DNA of 14,951 bases, from assembly GCA_030825825.1 (NCBI GenBank), contig JAPJPE010000022.1:1-14951 (forward strand), in the 5' to 3' direction. The position numbers and the translations under genes are program-made. Under the pieces are notes generated by a model. It was not told the DNA's origin. It ran no database searches and worked only from the letters and a program-made list of their open reading frames with translations. This stretch comes from Streptococcus sp. Its GTDB lineage: Bacteria > Bacillota > Bacilli > Lactobacillales > Streptococcaceae. This document shows positions 1 to 6,594 of this stretch, one piece after another. Position 1 is the first letter of the stretch; every line of letters begins with the position of its first letter.

Positions 1-1832
1 TTTTCAACATCACTTGGAGCAATGGTATTTCCAAGAGATTTAGACATCTTCTCACCTTTACCATCCAAGGCGAAACCTTGGGACAAGATTTGTTTATAAG
101 GCGCTACACCATGGTTCGCCACAGATGTGATGAGTGATGAGTTGAACCAACCACGGTATTGGTCTGAACCTTCTAGGTAAAGATCTGCTGGGTATTTGAG
201 TTCTGGACGGTTAACCACGACCCCATTCCATGATGAACCTGAATCAAACCAGACGTCCATGATATCTGTTTCTTTTTTGAACTCACCATTTGGTGAACCT
301 GGATGGGTAAATCCTTCTGGCAAGAGGTCCTTGGCATCACGTTCCCACCAAACGATTGATCCGTGCTCTTCAAAGAGTTGAGCTACATGTTCGATGGTTT
401 CAGCTGTCATGATTGGTGTGCCATCTTCAGCGTAGAAGATTGGAAGTGGAACTCCCCATGCACGTTGACGAGAGATCACCCAGTCACCACGGTCACGAAT
501 CATGTTGTAAAGACGGACTTTCCCCCATTCTGAGTGGAATTTTACTTTTTCAATTTCATCCAAGATTTCTTGGCGGAATTTTGATACAGAAGCAAACCAT
601 TGTGGCACGGCACGCCAGATGATTGGTTTTTTCGTCCGCCAGTCAAATGGGTAGGAGTGAGAGATTTCTTCTTGAGCAAGAAGCAAATCGCCAAGTTTCT
701 CAATAACAGTTGGTACAACCTTGTCGTAGAACTGACCTGCAAAATCAGGACCAGCATTCTCCATCATAATACCGCGTTCGTTTACCGTAACGGCTACTTC
801 GAGGCCATTTGCAATCCCTACATTGTAGTCATCTTCACCAAAACCAGGAGCCGTATGGACGATACCGGTACCTGAATCAAGGGTTACATGCTCACCAAGG
901 ATCACCAATTCATCAACTTCCGTATCCCATGGGTGCTCTGTGATAATATGGTTCAATTCTTTCCCTTGGTAAGTAGCAAGGACTTCAACATTTTCCCAAC
1001 CGAATTTTTCAGAAAGACTTGGCAAAAGCTCAGATGCTACGACATATTTACGATCAGATCCAGCAGGTTTCACTACGACATAATCAAACTCTGCACCAAC
1101 AGTCAAACCGCGAGAAGCCGTGATGGTAAATGGAGTTGTTGTCCAAACAACAATGTAAGTATCAGTGTCTAGGACACCTTTGCCATCTTTAACCTTGTTG
1201 GCATAGTAAAGAGAAGTTGATACCAAATCATGGTATTCAATCTCTGCTTCAGCAAGGGCTGATTCAGAAGACCAAGACCAGTAAACTGGCTTAGCTCCGC
1301 GGTAGATATAGCCTTTATTAGCCATTTCACCAAAGACGCGGATTTGCGCTGCTTCATAGTCAGGCGTCAAGGTGACATATGGATGATCCCAATCACCTGA
1401 AACACCTAAGCGTTTGAAGTCTTCACGTTGTTTATCTACTTGAGAAAGAGCATATTCACGGCAGAGTTTCAAGTACTCAACCAAGTCCATTTCCTTGCGT
1501 TTCACGCCTTGTTTAGCCAAGACTTGCTCAATTGGCAAACCATGGGTATCCCAACCTGGGATATAAGGGGCATAAAAGCCTGACATAGACTTAGAACGAA
1601 CAATGATATCTTTTGAAATCTTGTTCATGGCATGTCCTACGTGAATGTTTCCGTTGGCATACGGAGGTCCATCATGAAGTGTAAAATGCGGTTTTCCTTC
1701 ATTCAACTCTTGACGGCGTTGATACAATTTTGCATCTTCCCATTCTTTTTGCCAAACTGGTTCTTTCGTTGGAAGACCAGCCCGCATTGGAAAGGCTGTT
1801 TTCCCAAGGTTCAATGTTTCTTTAAGTTTCAT
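1..1832 (-). CDS. ileS: Isoleucyl-tRNA synthetase, N-terminal 610 codons (cut by window edge)
   Basis: Cytoplasmic class I aminoacyl-tRNA synthetase that charges tRNA-Ile and edits misactivated valine. The reading frame is open from the ATG at 1832-1830 to the left edge. It begins MKLKETLNLGKTAFPMRAGL. The class I HIGH signature appears as GNIHVGH (HVGH at residues 64-67) and the KMSKS signature lies at about residues 595-599 (positions 36-50), in the same frame as the start, so no net frameshift separates them. The CP1 editing domain lies between, including the stretch VVWTTTPFTITASRGL. Bacterial IleRS is about 930 residues, so roughly the last third (tRNA anticodon-binding and any zinc domain) is outside the window. 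The start is supported by an AAGGAG Shine-Dalgarno at 1838-1843, 5 nt upstream. The T-box leader just upstream implies control by uncharged tRNA-Ile. The residues KEPVWQKEWE and DGPPYANGNIH are typical of bacterial IleRS. Confidence 0.97.
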   Translation of the reverse strand, partial: MKLKETLNLGKTAFPMRAGLPTKEPVWQKEWEDAKLYQRRQELNEGKPHFTLHDGPPYANGNIHVGHAMNKISKDIIVRSKSMSGFYAPYIPGWDTHGLPIEQVLAKQGVKRKEMDLVEYLKLCREYALSQVDKQREDFKRLGVSGDWDHPYVTLTPDYEAAQIRVFGEMANKGYIYRGAKPVYWSWSSESALAEAEIEYHDLVSTSLYYANKVKDGKGVLDTDTYIVVWTTTPFTITASRGLTVGAEFDYVVVKPAGSDRKYVVASELLPSLSEKFGWENVEVLATYQGKELNHIITEHPWDTEVDELVILGEHVTLDSGTGIVHTAPGFGEDDYNVGIANGLEVAVTVNERGIMMENAGPDFAGQFYDKVVPTVIEKLGDLLLAQEEISHSYPFDWRTKKPIIWRAVPQWFASVSKFRQEILDEIEKVKFHSEWGKVRLYNMIRDRGDWVISRQRAWGVPLPIFYAEDGTPIMTAETIEHVAQLFEEHGSIVWWERDAKDLLPEGFTHPGSPNGEFKKETDIMDVWFDSGSSWNGVVVNRPELKYPADLYLEGSDQYRGWFNSSLITSVANHGVAPYKQILSQGFALDGKGEKMSKSLGNTIAPSDVE

Positions 1833-1860
1833 TGTGTCTCCTTATTGATTTAAAAAGCTA

Positions 1861-2080
1861 TAAAAAAAAACACGAGCATCCTAAAAAGGACGATTGCTCG
1901 TGGTACCACCTTTGTTCGAGAAGTCGCAAGAGACTTTCTCCTCTCATCCCGTAACGAGGGAAACGTCCGTTCTTACTCAATGGTTCAGAACGAATACTGT
2001 AAAAGGATCATCCATTAAGAGGGAGTGCAGATCTTCCACCATCATCTGCTCGCTAGACCTATCATTAATGGACCTGTTTT
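1861..2080 (-). promoter_or_regulatory. T-box riboswitch leader of ileS (predicted tRNA-Ile sensor)
   Basis: The roughly 245-nt untranslated leader between the divIVA stop and ileS has T-box architecture. Read on the minus strand, it has a Stem I base (CCATTAA near 2070 pairing with TTAATGG near 2016) enclosing a GCAGAT/ATCTGC hairpin. A Stem III hairpin lies at 1918-1940 (GAGAAAGTC/GACTTCTC). The conserved T-box core GGTGGTACCACG is at 1910-1899, followed by an intrinsic terminator. Uncharged tRNA-Ile is expected to pair with the TGGT of the core and stabilise an antiterminator, allowing ileS to be read. A candidate AUC (Ile) specifier lies within GGATGATCC at about 2013-2005, but I could not fix the specifier loop with certainty. 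The T-box class is firm; the amino-acid assignment rests mainly on the downstream gene. Confidence 0.92.
1862..1902 (-). terminator. T-box-controlled intrinsic terminator
   Basis: On the minus strand, CACGAGCA pairs with TGCTCGTG. A further TCCT/AGGA pairing sits across a small internal loop, and a run of nine T residues follows (1870-1862). The 5' arm overlaps the conserved T-box core, as expected for mutually exclusive terminator and antiterminator folds. No other terminator is visible after divIVA, so read-through transcripts from the division operon must also cross this structure. Confidence 0.93.
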
Positions 2081-2086
2081 TACAAA

Positions 2087-2092
2087 ATTATA
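2087..2092 (-). promoter_or_regulatory. Candidate -10 element for the ileS T-box transcript
   Basis: A perfect TATAAT (ATTATA on the plus strand) overlaps the divIVA stop codon (2090-2088). It would start transcription near 2080, which fits the beginning of the T-box leader. No convincing TTGACA-like -35 lies 16 to 18 nt upstream and there is no extended TG, so this is a candidate only. Confidence 0.55.
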
Positions 2093-2915
2093 AAATATTG
2101 ACAGATTCACGATTTACATCATCTTCAGGTTGAACAGTTTCTTCAACCGCAACAACTTCCTCATTTTCATGACGAGCGTGCTCTGCTTCTTCTAAAGCGG
2201 ATTGAACTTTTTCATTCAAACCTTCAAACGCTTGTGTCGCACCCAATTCTAAGTTAGCTGCTTCAATGCGTTTTTGCAATTCTTCGATTTCAGCTGGAGA
2301 GAATTGACGAGTCAAATCAATGTTCTCATCTTCTGCATGATGATGGTGAACAGATTCACCCAAAGCTTTCTCAACAATTTCACGGAAAGCTTCATCACTT
2401 GTTTGAATATACATAGCTGTTGGGCGAAGAATTTCATCCCATTCAGGCGTATCGATAATGCTCAATTGGCTTTCGATTGTTGATTTCAAACGTTGATGGA
2501 AGACGCGTGTCTTGTTCTTCAACTCCTCTGTTTCAACGGCAACCTTCTTGGCGTTATCCGTTGCATGACGAAGGATTTCATTTGCTTTTTGTTTTGCTTC
2601 ATCTACTAAATGTTGTGCATCTTGTTCAGCTTGACGAACAATATTTTCAGAACGTTCATTAGCTGCTTGTTTTACACGTTCAGCAGTATCTTGTGCAATC
2701 AAAACAGATTGACTCAATGAATCTTTCATTTCATCAAAATAGTTTAAGCGTTCTTCAAGAGCTTGAATTTTTGCTTCTTGATCATGATTTAAACGAACAA
2801 GATTTTCATAATCGCGAACAACGATATCTAGAAATTCTTCTACTTCGTTCGCATCATATCCTCTAAATTTAACGCCAAAAGTTTTATCTTTAATTTCTAA
2901 AGCAGTAAGAGCCAT
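2088..2915 (-). CDS. divIVA: Cell division protein DivIVA
   Basis: Coiled-coil scaffold that binds negatively curved membrane and, in streptococci, organises the septum and poles together with the elongation and division machineries. The 275-residue product begins MALTALEIKDKTFGVKFRGY, the conserved DivIVA lipid-binding domain (about residues 1-60, ending around FLDIVVRDYENL). It continues as a long charged coiled coil (about residues 60-165, with repeats of the AERVKQAANERSENI type). A second helical region follows, and then an acidic tail rich in Glu and Val. The HHHH cluster near residue 190 lies in the linker. The ATG has a very strong GAGGAGG Shine-Dalgarno 5 nt upstream, fused to the ylmH stop codon (TGAGGAGG). 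It is the last gene of the ftsA-to-divIVA run, and its stop overlaps the -10 proposed for the ileS leader. Confidence 0.97.
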   Translation of the reverse strand: MALTALEIKDKTFGVKFRGYDANEVEEFLDIVVRDYENLVRLNHDQEAKIQALEERLNYFDEMKDSLSQSVLIAQDTAERVKQAANERSENIVRQAEQDAQHLVDEAKQKANEILRHATDNAKKVAVETEELKNKTRVFHQRLKSTIESQLSIIDTPEWDEILRPTAMYIQTSDEAFREIVEKALGESVHHHHAEDENIDLTRQFSPAEIEELQKRIEAANLELGATQAFEGLNEKVQSALEEAEHARHENEEVVAVEETVQPEDDVNRESVNIL

Positions 2916-2924
2916 AACTCCTCC

Positions 2925-3716
2925 TCATTTTTTACTTAAGAGTACTTCAACAGTTACTTTATATTTTCCACTCTTTGAAATACCATTTTCAGAAACAATT
3001 TTAAGACGCCCAAAGCGTCGAACACTGACTAAATCATTCAAACCTACAGAATAGCTAACATTGGAAGTTGTCGCATAATTAACTTTCACCAAGCCAGAAC
3101 TAATCAACTGACTGGCTTGTGAGCGCGAAAGCCTGAAGGTCCCAGCAATCACCTTGTCTAACCGAAAACTTGACACGAGAATATCTCGCTGCTGGCTTTC
3201 TTCTTCTACAACAATCTGTTCAGATAGAGGAACTACCCTAAGCTTAACAGGTACACGAGAAATTTTCTGGATGTGATCCATGAAATAGGGAACAAAACGC
3301 TGTTCAACAAATACTTGGATCTTTCCTTCACTTGTTAGAATATCTCCAAAAGACTTGCGCTCCACTCCTAATTGGTGAACAATGGTCCCCAGAACCTGGG
3401 AATGGGTCAAGTGATGAAATTTGGAAGCATAGACCATCTCTATTAAGGCCAGATCAAAGTCACTTGGATCCAATTGATAATAATCCGGAGCCACAATGAC
3501 CTTGGCATACTCCATTTTCTGCTCATCACTGGAAGAAAAGACCTGCAATTGATAGCTTGCCGCAACATTTCGTAAAATAGCGACCTGATGAGGGTTTAAA
3601 AAACCCGTCACTTCAACAGAATAGCGTTCAATTACTCTTTCTGACAATTCAATACAACGATCAATAAATTCGTGATCTTCGCGATTGAAATGTTGATAAA
3701 TCTCTTTCTGTCCCAT
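2925..3716 (-). CDS. ylmH: YlmH, S4-domain RNA-binding protein
   Basis: Member of the YlmH family. Family members carry a C-terminal S4 RNA-binding domain, and in Bacillus subtilis YlmH has been linked to ribosome-associated peptidyl-tRNA rescue. The 263 residues comprise an N-terminal alpha/beta region (about 1-175) with the family stretch LTHSQVLGTIVHQLGVERKS near 103-122. The S4 domain lies at about 182-240, with RLDKVIAGTFRLSRSQASQL followed by GLVKVNY. The ATG at 3716 lies 6 nt after the ylmG stop (TAGAATACGATG). There is no clear Shine-Dalgarno, so translation probably depends on coupling to ylmG. That matters because ylmG is frameshifted in this sequence. The YlmH stop TGA is fused to the divIVA ribosome-binding site. 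Its conserved position among division genes is typical of Firmicutes, but its link to division is not understood from sequence. Confidence 0.93.
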   Translation of the reverse strand: MGQKEIYQHFNREDHEFIDRCIELSERVIERYSVEVTGFLNPHQVAILRNVAASYQLQVFSSSDEQKMEYAKVIVAPDYYQLDPSDFDLALIEMVYASKFHHLTHSQVLGTIVHQLGVERKSFGDILTSEGKIQVFVEQRFVPYFMDHIQKISRVPVKLRVVPLSEQIVVEEESQQRDILVSSFRLDKVIAGTFRLSRSQASQLISSGLVKVNYATTSNVSYSVGLNDLVSVRRFGRLKIVSENGISKSGKYKVTVEVLLSKK

Positions 3717-3722
3717 CGTATT

Positions 3723-3996
3723 CTAACCAATCAAAAATAGAAAGAACCGGGCTAATAGCTGATTCATTAGGTTCAAGACAAAAAGTGCTACAAGAACCGT
3801 AAAATCCAAACCTCCAACCTGCAAAGGTAACTTTCTAAAAAGGCTCAAAAATGGTTCAACTAGGCGGTGAACCATTTGTCCAAGAGTACTCTGAGGTGCC
3901 CCAGGGAACCAAGAAAGTAAGGCATAGATGACAAGAATGATGGAATAGATTTGAATGATATTTGAAAGATATTGAAAGATATTGAAAGATAATCAT
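3723..3996 (-). pseudogene. ylmG: YlmG (YggT family) membrane protein, frameshifted by a third 10-bp repeat
   Basis: YggT/YlmG proteins are small membrane proteins of about 80-100 residues with two hydrophobic segments, encoded between sepF and ylmH in Firmicutes. The ATG at 3996-3994 lies 1 nt after the sepF stop (TAAGATG). Reading from it gives MIIFQYLSISFKYHSNLF and ends at a TGA at 3858-3856 after 46 codons. The family sequence lies in another frame: IQIYSIILVIYALLSWFPGA, then VHRLVEPFLSLFRKLPLQ, then GGLDFTVLVALFVLNLMNQL, ending at TAG 3725-3723. That frame has a TGA at 3995-3993 and no ATG, GTG or TTG before the conserved region. Dropping one of the three TTGAAAGATA copies (3962-3991) rejoins the two frames into an 87-residue YggT protein starting MIIFQYLSNIIQIYSIILVI. 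Family identity is firm. Whether this is a real inactivation, a phase-variable OFF state or a sequence error cannot be settled here. Confidence 0.88.
3962..3991. repeat. Perfect 10-bp tandem repeat, three copies, inside ylmG
   Basis: The plus strand has TTGAAAGATA at 3962-3971, 3972-3981 and 3982-3991 with no mismatches, beginning 2 nt inside the ylmG start codon region. The unit is not a multiple of 3, so each gain or loss changes the reading frame. Two (or five) copies put the ATG in frame with the YggT coding sequence; three or four copies do not. Confidence 0.97.
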
Positions 3997-3997
3997 C

Positions 3998-4633
3998 TTA
4001 GCGATTACGTTTCATATCATAGTCGAATTCTGTCACTTCCACATCATTTGGAAGGCGAATATCTTCCACATTAACGACTACATTAATTGGAGTCAACAAG
4101 TACATGGTGCTTGCAACACGGCGAAGATTTCCTGCCAAAACATAACGAGCTCCATCCAAATAATCCAAACAACGACGGGCTTGTACCTCTGTCATATATT
4201 GGAAATCAATCAAGATACTCTCATTAGATAGTAATAGATCGACAATTTCAGTCGCTTCCTCGTATTTACGGGGATAGCGTACATCAATGGTAATCTTTTC
4301 ATCTGTATTTGCACGATTAGCAGCCAATTCACGTTGACGTTCATGCAAGCGAGTGATATTTTCAGATGTATTTTTCGTTGTAGACACAGATTCCTTCACA
4401 GCTGCTGTAGATACAGGAGTTGTAACAGGTGCGACAGGAGTCGGTTTTGGTTTTGGTTTTACCGGTTCTTTTTGACTAATCTGTGGACGTGGAGAAGTCA
4501 CTTGAGGAGTCGGCTGTGGCTGTGGAACTGGTTGTGTTTCCGCACCAGCTGCTTTTGCCTCGCGAACTTCTACTTCTTCACCGTCTTCTGTGAAGTAGTC
4601 AATAAAGTTGTTAAATTTATCTTTTAATGACAT
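3998..4633 (-). CDS. sepF: SepF, membrane anchor of the Z-ring
   Basis: Cytoplasmic protein that bundles FtsZ filaments and tethers them to the membrane (also called YlmF). The 211 residues have an amphipathic N-terminal helix (MSLKDKFNNFIDYF, residues 1-14) that acts as membrane anchor in the family. A low-complexity Pro/Gln/Lys linker follows (about 34-75, PQPQPTPQ and KPKPKPTP). The globular SepF core lies at about 113-190, with ITIDVRYPRKYEEATEIVD, FQYMTEVQARRCLDYLDGAR and the hydrophobic run STMYLLTPINVVVN. The streptococcal protein is longer than the roughly 150-residue Bacillus form because of this linker. The ATG is preceded by GGAAAG 4-5 nt upstream, fused to the ylmE stop (TAGGAAAG). 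The sepF stop is 1 nt from the ylmG ATG, so translation is likely coupled. Confidence 0.96.
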   Translation of the reverse strand: MSLKDKFNNFIDYFTEDGEEVEVREAKAAGAETQPVPQPQPTPQVTSPRPQISQKEPVKPKPKPTPVAPVTTPVSTAAVKESVSTTKNTSENITRLHERQRELAANRANTDEKITIDVRYPRKYEEATEIVDLLLSNESILIDFQYMTEVQARRCLDYLDGARYVLAGNLRRVASTMYLLTPINVVVNVEDIRLPNDVEVTEFDYDMKRNR

Positions 4634-4642
4634 AGTTCTTTC

Positions 4643-5311
4643 CTATTTAAAAAATGATGTCCCAATTCTAACATAAGTCGCACAGTTCGCAATGGCTACT
4701 TCAAAGTCACGACTCATACCCATACTTAGTTCTGAAAAAGGCATATTTTTTAATTGTTTCTTTTCTAGTTGTTCCTGAAGTTGGTGAGTTTTTGAAAAAA
4801 TATCCTGCAACTCTTCTTGACTAGCCTCAAAAGGAGCCATCGTCATTAAACCAACAATTTCAATTTTGTCCAGCTGTGCGATTTCCGCTAAAACATCATC
4901 CAGTTCATCGGGTGCAAATCCATGCTTACTTTCTTCCCCAGAAATGTTCACTTGGAGGAAACACTTGATCGGGTGTTCTGCTCGCTTTTGAATTTCTTGA
5001 GCTAGCTTCACCGAATCCAAGGCATGAAAGTAATCGACGAGATTGATCACGTCTTTTACTTTTCGCCGTTGGAGGCTCCCAATCAAGTGCCAAGTGAGAT
5101 CATACTCTTTTAGAGCTTGATACTTTTCTAGGAATTTATCAACACGATTTTCACCGATATGTTGGATACCTGTTTTCACCAGTGCTTCTGTTGTTGCAAC
5201 ATCTACATACTTGGTGACAGCTATCACATTAACTTGATCTTGACGGTTAGCTTTGTTTCTTGCTGTTTCTACTTGTTGCCGTACAAGATCAGCATTCTGT
5301 TCCAGATTCAT
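4643..5311 (-). CDS. ylmE: YlmE/YggS family pyridoxal-phosphate-binding protein
   Basis: Belongs to the YggS/PROSC (PLPBP) family, PLP-binding fold-type III proteins without a known enzymatic reaction that affect vitamin B6 and amino-acid homeostasis. The 222-residue length is standard. The PLP lysine is expected in VIAVTKYVD (Lys34). Other family blocks are HIGENRVDKF (51-60), WHLIGSLQRRKVK (about 74-86), LQVNISGEESKHGF, GLMTMAP, and the C-terminal SMGMSRDFEVAIANCATYVRIGTSFF, whose Ser and Arg contact the phosphate. The ATG at 5311 follows the ftsZ stop by 2 nt (TAATCATG), so translation is probably coupled to ftsZ. The stop TAG merges with the sepF ribosome-binding site. A division role is suggested only by its position. 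Confidence 0.94.
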   Translation of the reverse strand: MNLEQNADLVRQQVETARNKANRQDQVNVIAVTKYVDVATTEALVKTGIQHIGENRVDKFLEKYQALKEYDLTWHLIGSLQRRKVKDVINLVDYFHALDSVKLAQEIQKRAEHPIKCFLQVNISGEESKHGFAPDELDDVLAEIAQLDKIEIVGLMTMAPFEASQEELQDIFSKTHQLQEQLEKKQLKNMPFSELSMGMSRDFEVAIANCATYVRIGTSFFK

Positions 5312-5313
5312 GA

Positions 5314-6579
5314 TTAACGATTCCGGAAGAATGGTGGTGTTTCCAATTCATCATCATCTGAAGATGAATCTACGTAACGATCAACTTGATGTGTTGATGT
5401 TGGTTCAGTTTGGCGAACGATATTCTCACGACGGATATCCCAATCACCAAAGGCTGAGCCACGGTTTGGTTCTACCGCTGGACGACTTGGAGTTGTTGGC
5501 AATTCAACATCTTGTTTCAAATCAAATTCACGGTCAAATGGTGCAGCTTGTGGGCGTTGTTCACGTGGTCCTGTTTTATAAGGACGTTGTGAGGAAGCAA
5601 TTCCGCTGACGCGTTCTACCTTGTCTTGACGGACACCGGTTGCAACAACCGTCACGCGGATTTCATCTTTAAGAGATTCATCAATAGATGTACCCAACCA
5701 GATGTTCACTCCGTGACCTGCAGCTTGGTTCACAATTTCTGAAGCTTCTTCAGCTTCGATCAATGTCATATCCAAACCACCTGTTACGTTGACGATCACG
5801 TCTTCTGCACCGTCAATGGTTGTTTCAAGAAGTGGAGAGTAAATGGCTTTACGAGCTGCTTCGATAACGCGTTCTTCACCGCTACCAACACCAATACCCA
5901 TGAGGGCATTTCCTTTGTTTTCCATAACAGTCTTCACGTCTGCAAAGTCAAGGTTGATCAATCCAGGACTTGTGATCAAGTCAGTGATCCCTTGAACACC
6001 TTGACGAAGAACGTTGTCAGCTTCACTCAACGCTTCAAGAAGCGGTGTCTTTTTGTCCACAATTTCAAGCAAGTTGTTATTAGAAATAATCAACAATGTA
6101 TCTACATGTTCGCGAAGTTCATTGATCCCTTCAATAGCGAAGTTCCCACGTTTTGAACCTTCAAACCCGAATGGACGAGTAACAACTGCTACTGTCAAAG
6201 CACCAACTGCTTTAGCAATACGAGCGATGACTGGTGCAGCACCTGTACCAGATCCTCCACCCATCCCTGCAGTGATGAAGACCATGTCTGCACCTTGCAA
6301 AGCTTCTGTTAACACTTCTTCGCTTTCTTCAGCTGCCTTACGACCAACTTCAGGTTGACCTCCAGCACCCAATCCACGAGTCAATTTTGGGCCCAATTGG
6401 ATAACTGTTTCAGCTTTTGCACTTGAAAGTGCTTGAACATCTGTATTAGCTGCGATGAATTCTACACCGGCAACGCCTTCGTCAATCATACGATTGATGG
6501 CGTTACCGCCACCGCCACCGACACCGATTACTTTAATTACTGCACCTTGTGCCGCTGCTGTGTCAAATGAAAATGTCAT
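5314..6579 (-). CDS. ftsZ: Cell division protein FtsZ
   Basis: Tubulin-like GTPase that polymerises into the Z-ring at midcell. The 421 residues show the nucleotide-binding core GVGGGGGNA (19-27), AANTD (43-47) and the tubulin signature GGGSGTG (107-113). The T7 synergy loop contains NLDFADVKTVM (about 205-218), whose aspartates complete GTP hydrolysis in the next subunit. After about residue 320 comes a variable linker (TGPREQRPQAAPFDREFD). The acidic-to-aromatic C-terminal peptide DDDELETPPFFRNR binds FtsA and SepF, both encoded in the same run. The ATG is 15 nt after the ftsA stop. Its Shine-Dalgarno AAGGAG overlaps that stop (TAAGGAG), consistent with tight co-expression. Confidence 0.99.
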   Translation of the reverse strand: MTFSFDTAAAQGAVIKVIGVGGGGGNAINRMIDEGVAGVEFIAANTDVQALSSAKAETVIQLGPKLTRGLGAGGQPEVGRKAAEESEEVLTEALQGADMVFITAGMGGGSGTGAAPVIARIAKAVGALTVAVVTRPFGFEGSKRGNFAIEGINELREHVDTLLIISNNNLLEIVDKKTPLLEALSEADNVLRQGVQGITDLITSPGLINLDFADVKTVMENKGNALMGIGVGSGEERVIEAARKAIYSPLLETTIDGAEDVIVNVTGGLDMTLIEAEEASEIVNQAAGHGVNIWLGTSIDESLKDEIRVTVVATGVRQDKVERVSGIASSQRPYKTGPREQRPQAAPFDREFDLKQDVELPTTPSRPAVEPNRGSAFGDWDIRRENIVRQTEPTSTHQVDRYVDSSSDDDELETPPFFRNR

Positions 6580-6594
6580 AAATACTTACACTCC

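Noticed and set aside
1894..2133. 79-codon plus-strand frame across the T-box region
   Set aside because: It is explained by the non-coding T-box leader on the opposite strand and has no coding signals.
4334..4627. 97-codon plus-strand frame opposite sepF, rich in Arg, Phe and Cys
   Set aside because: Mirror image of the Pro/Lys/Gln-rich SepF linker; repeated RFWFWFYR-type residues are a by-product of the low-complexity codons on the other strand.
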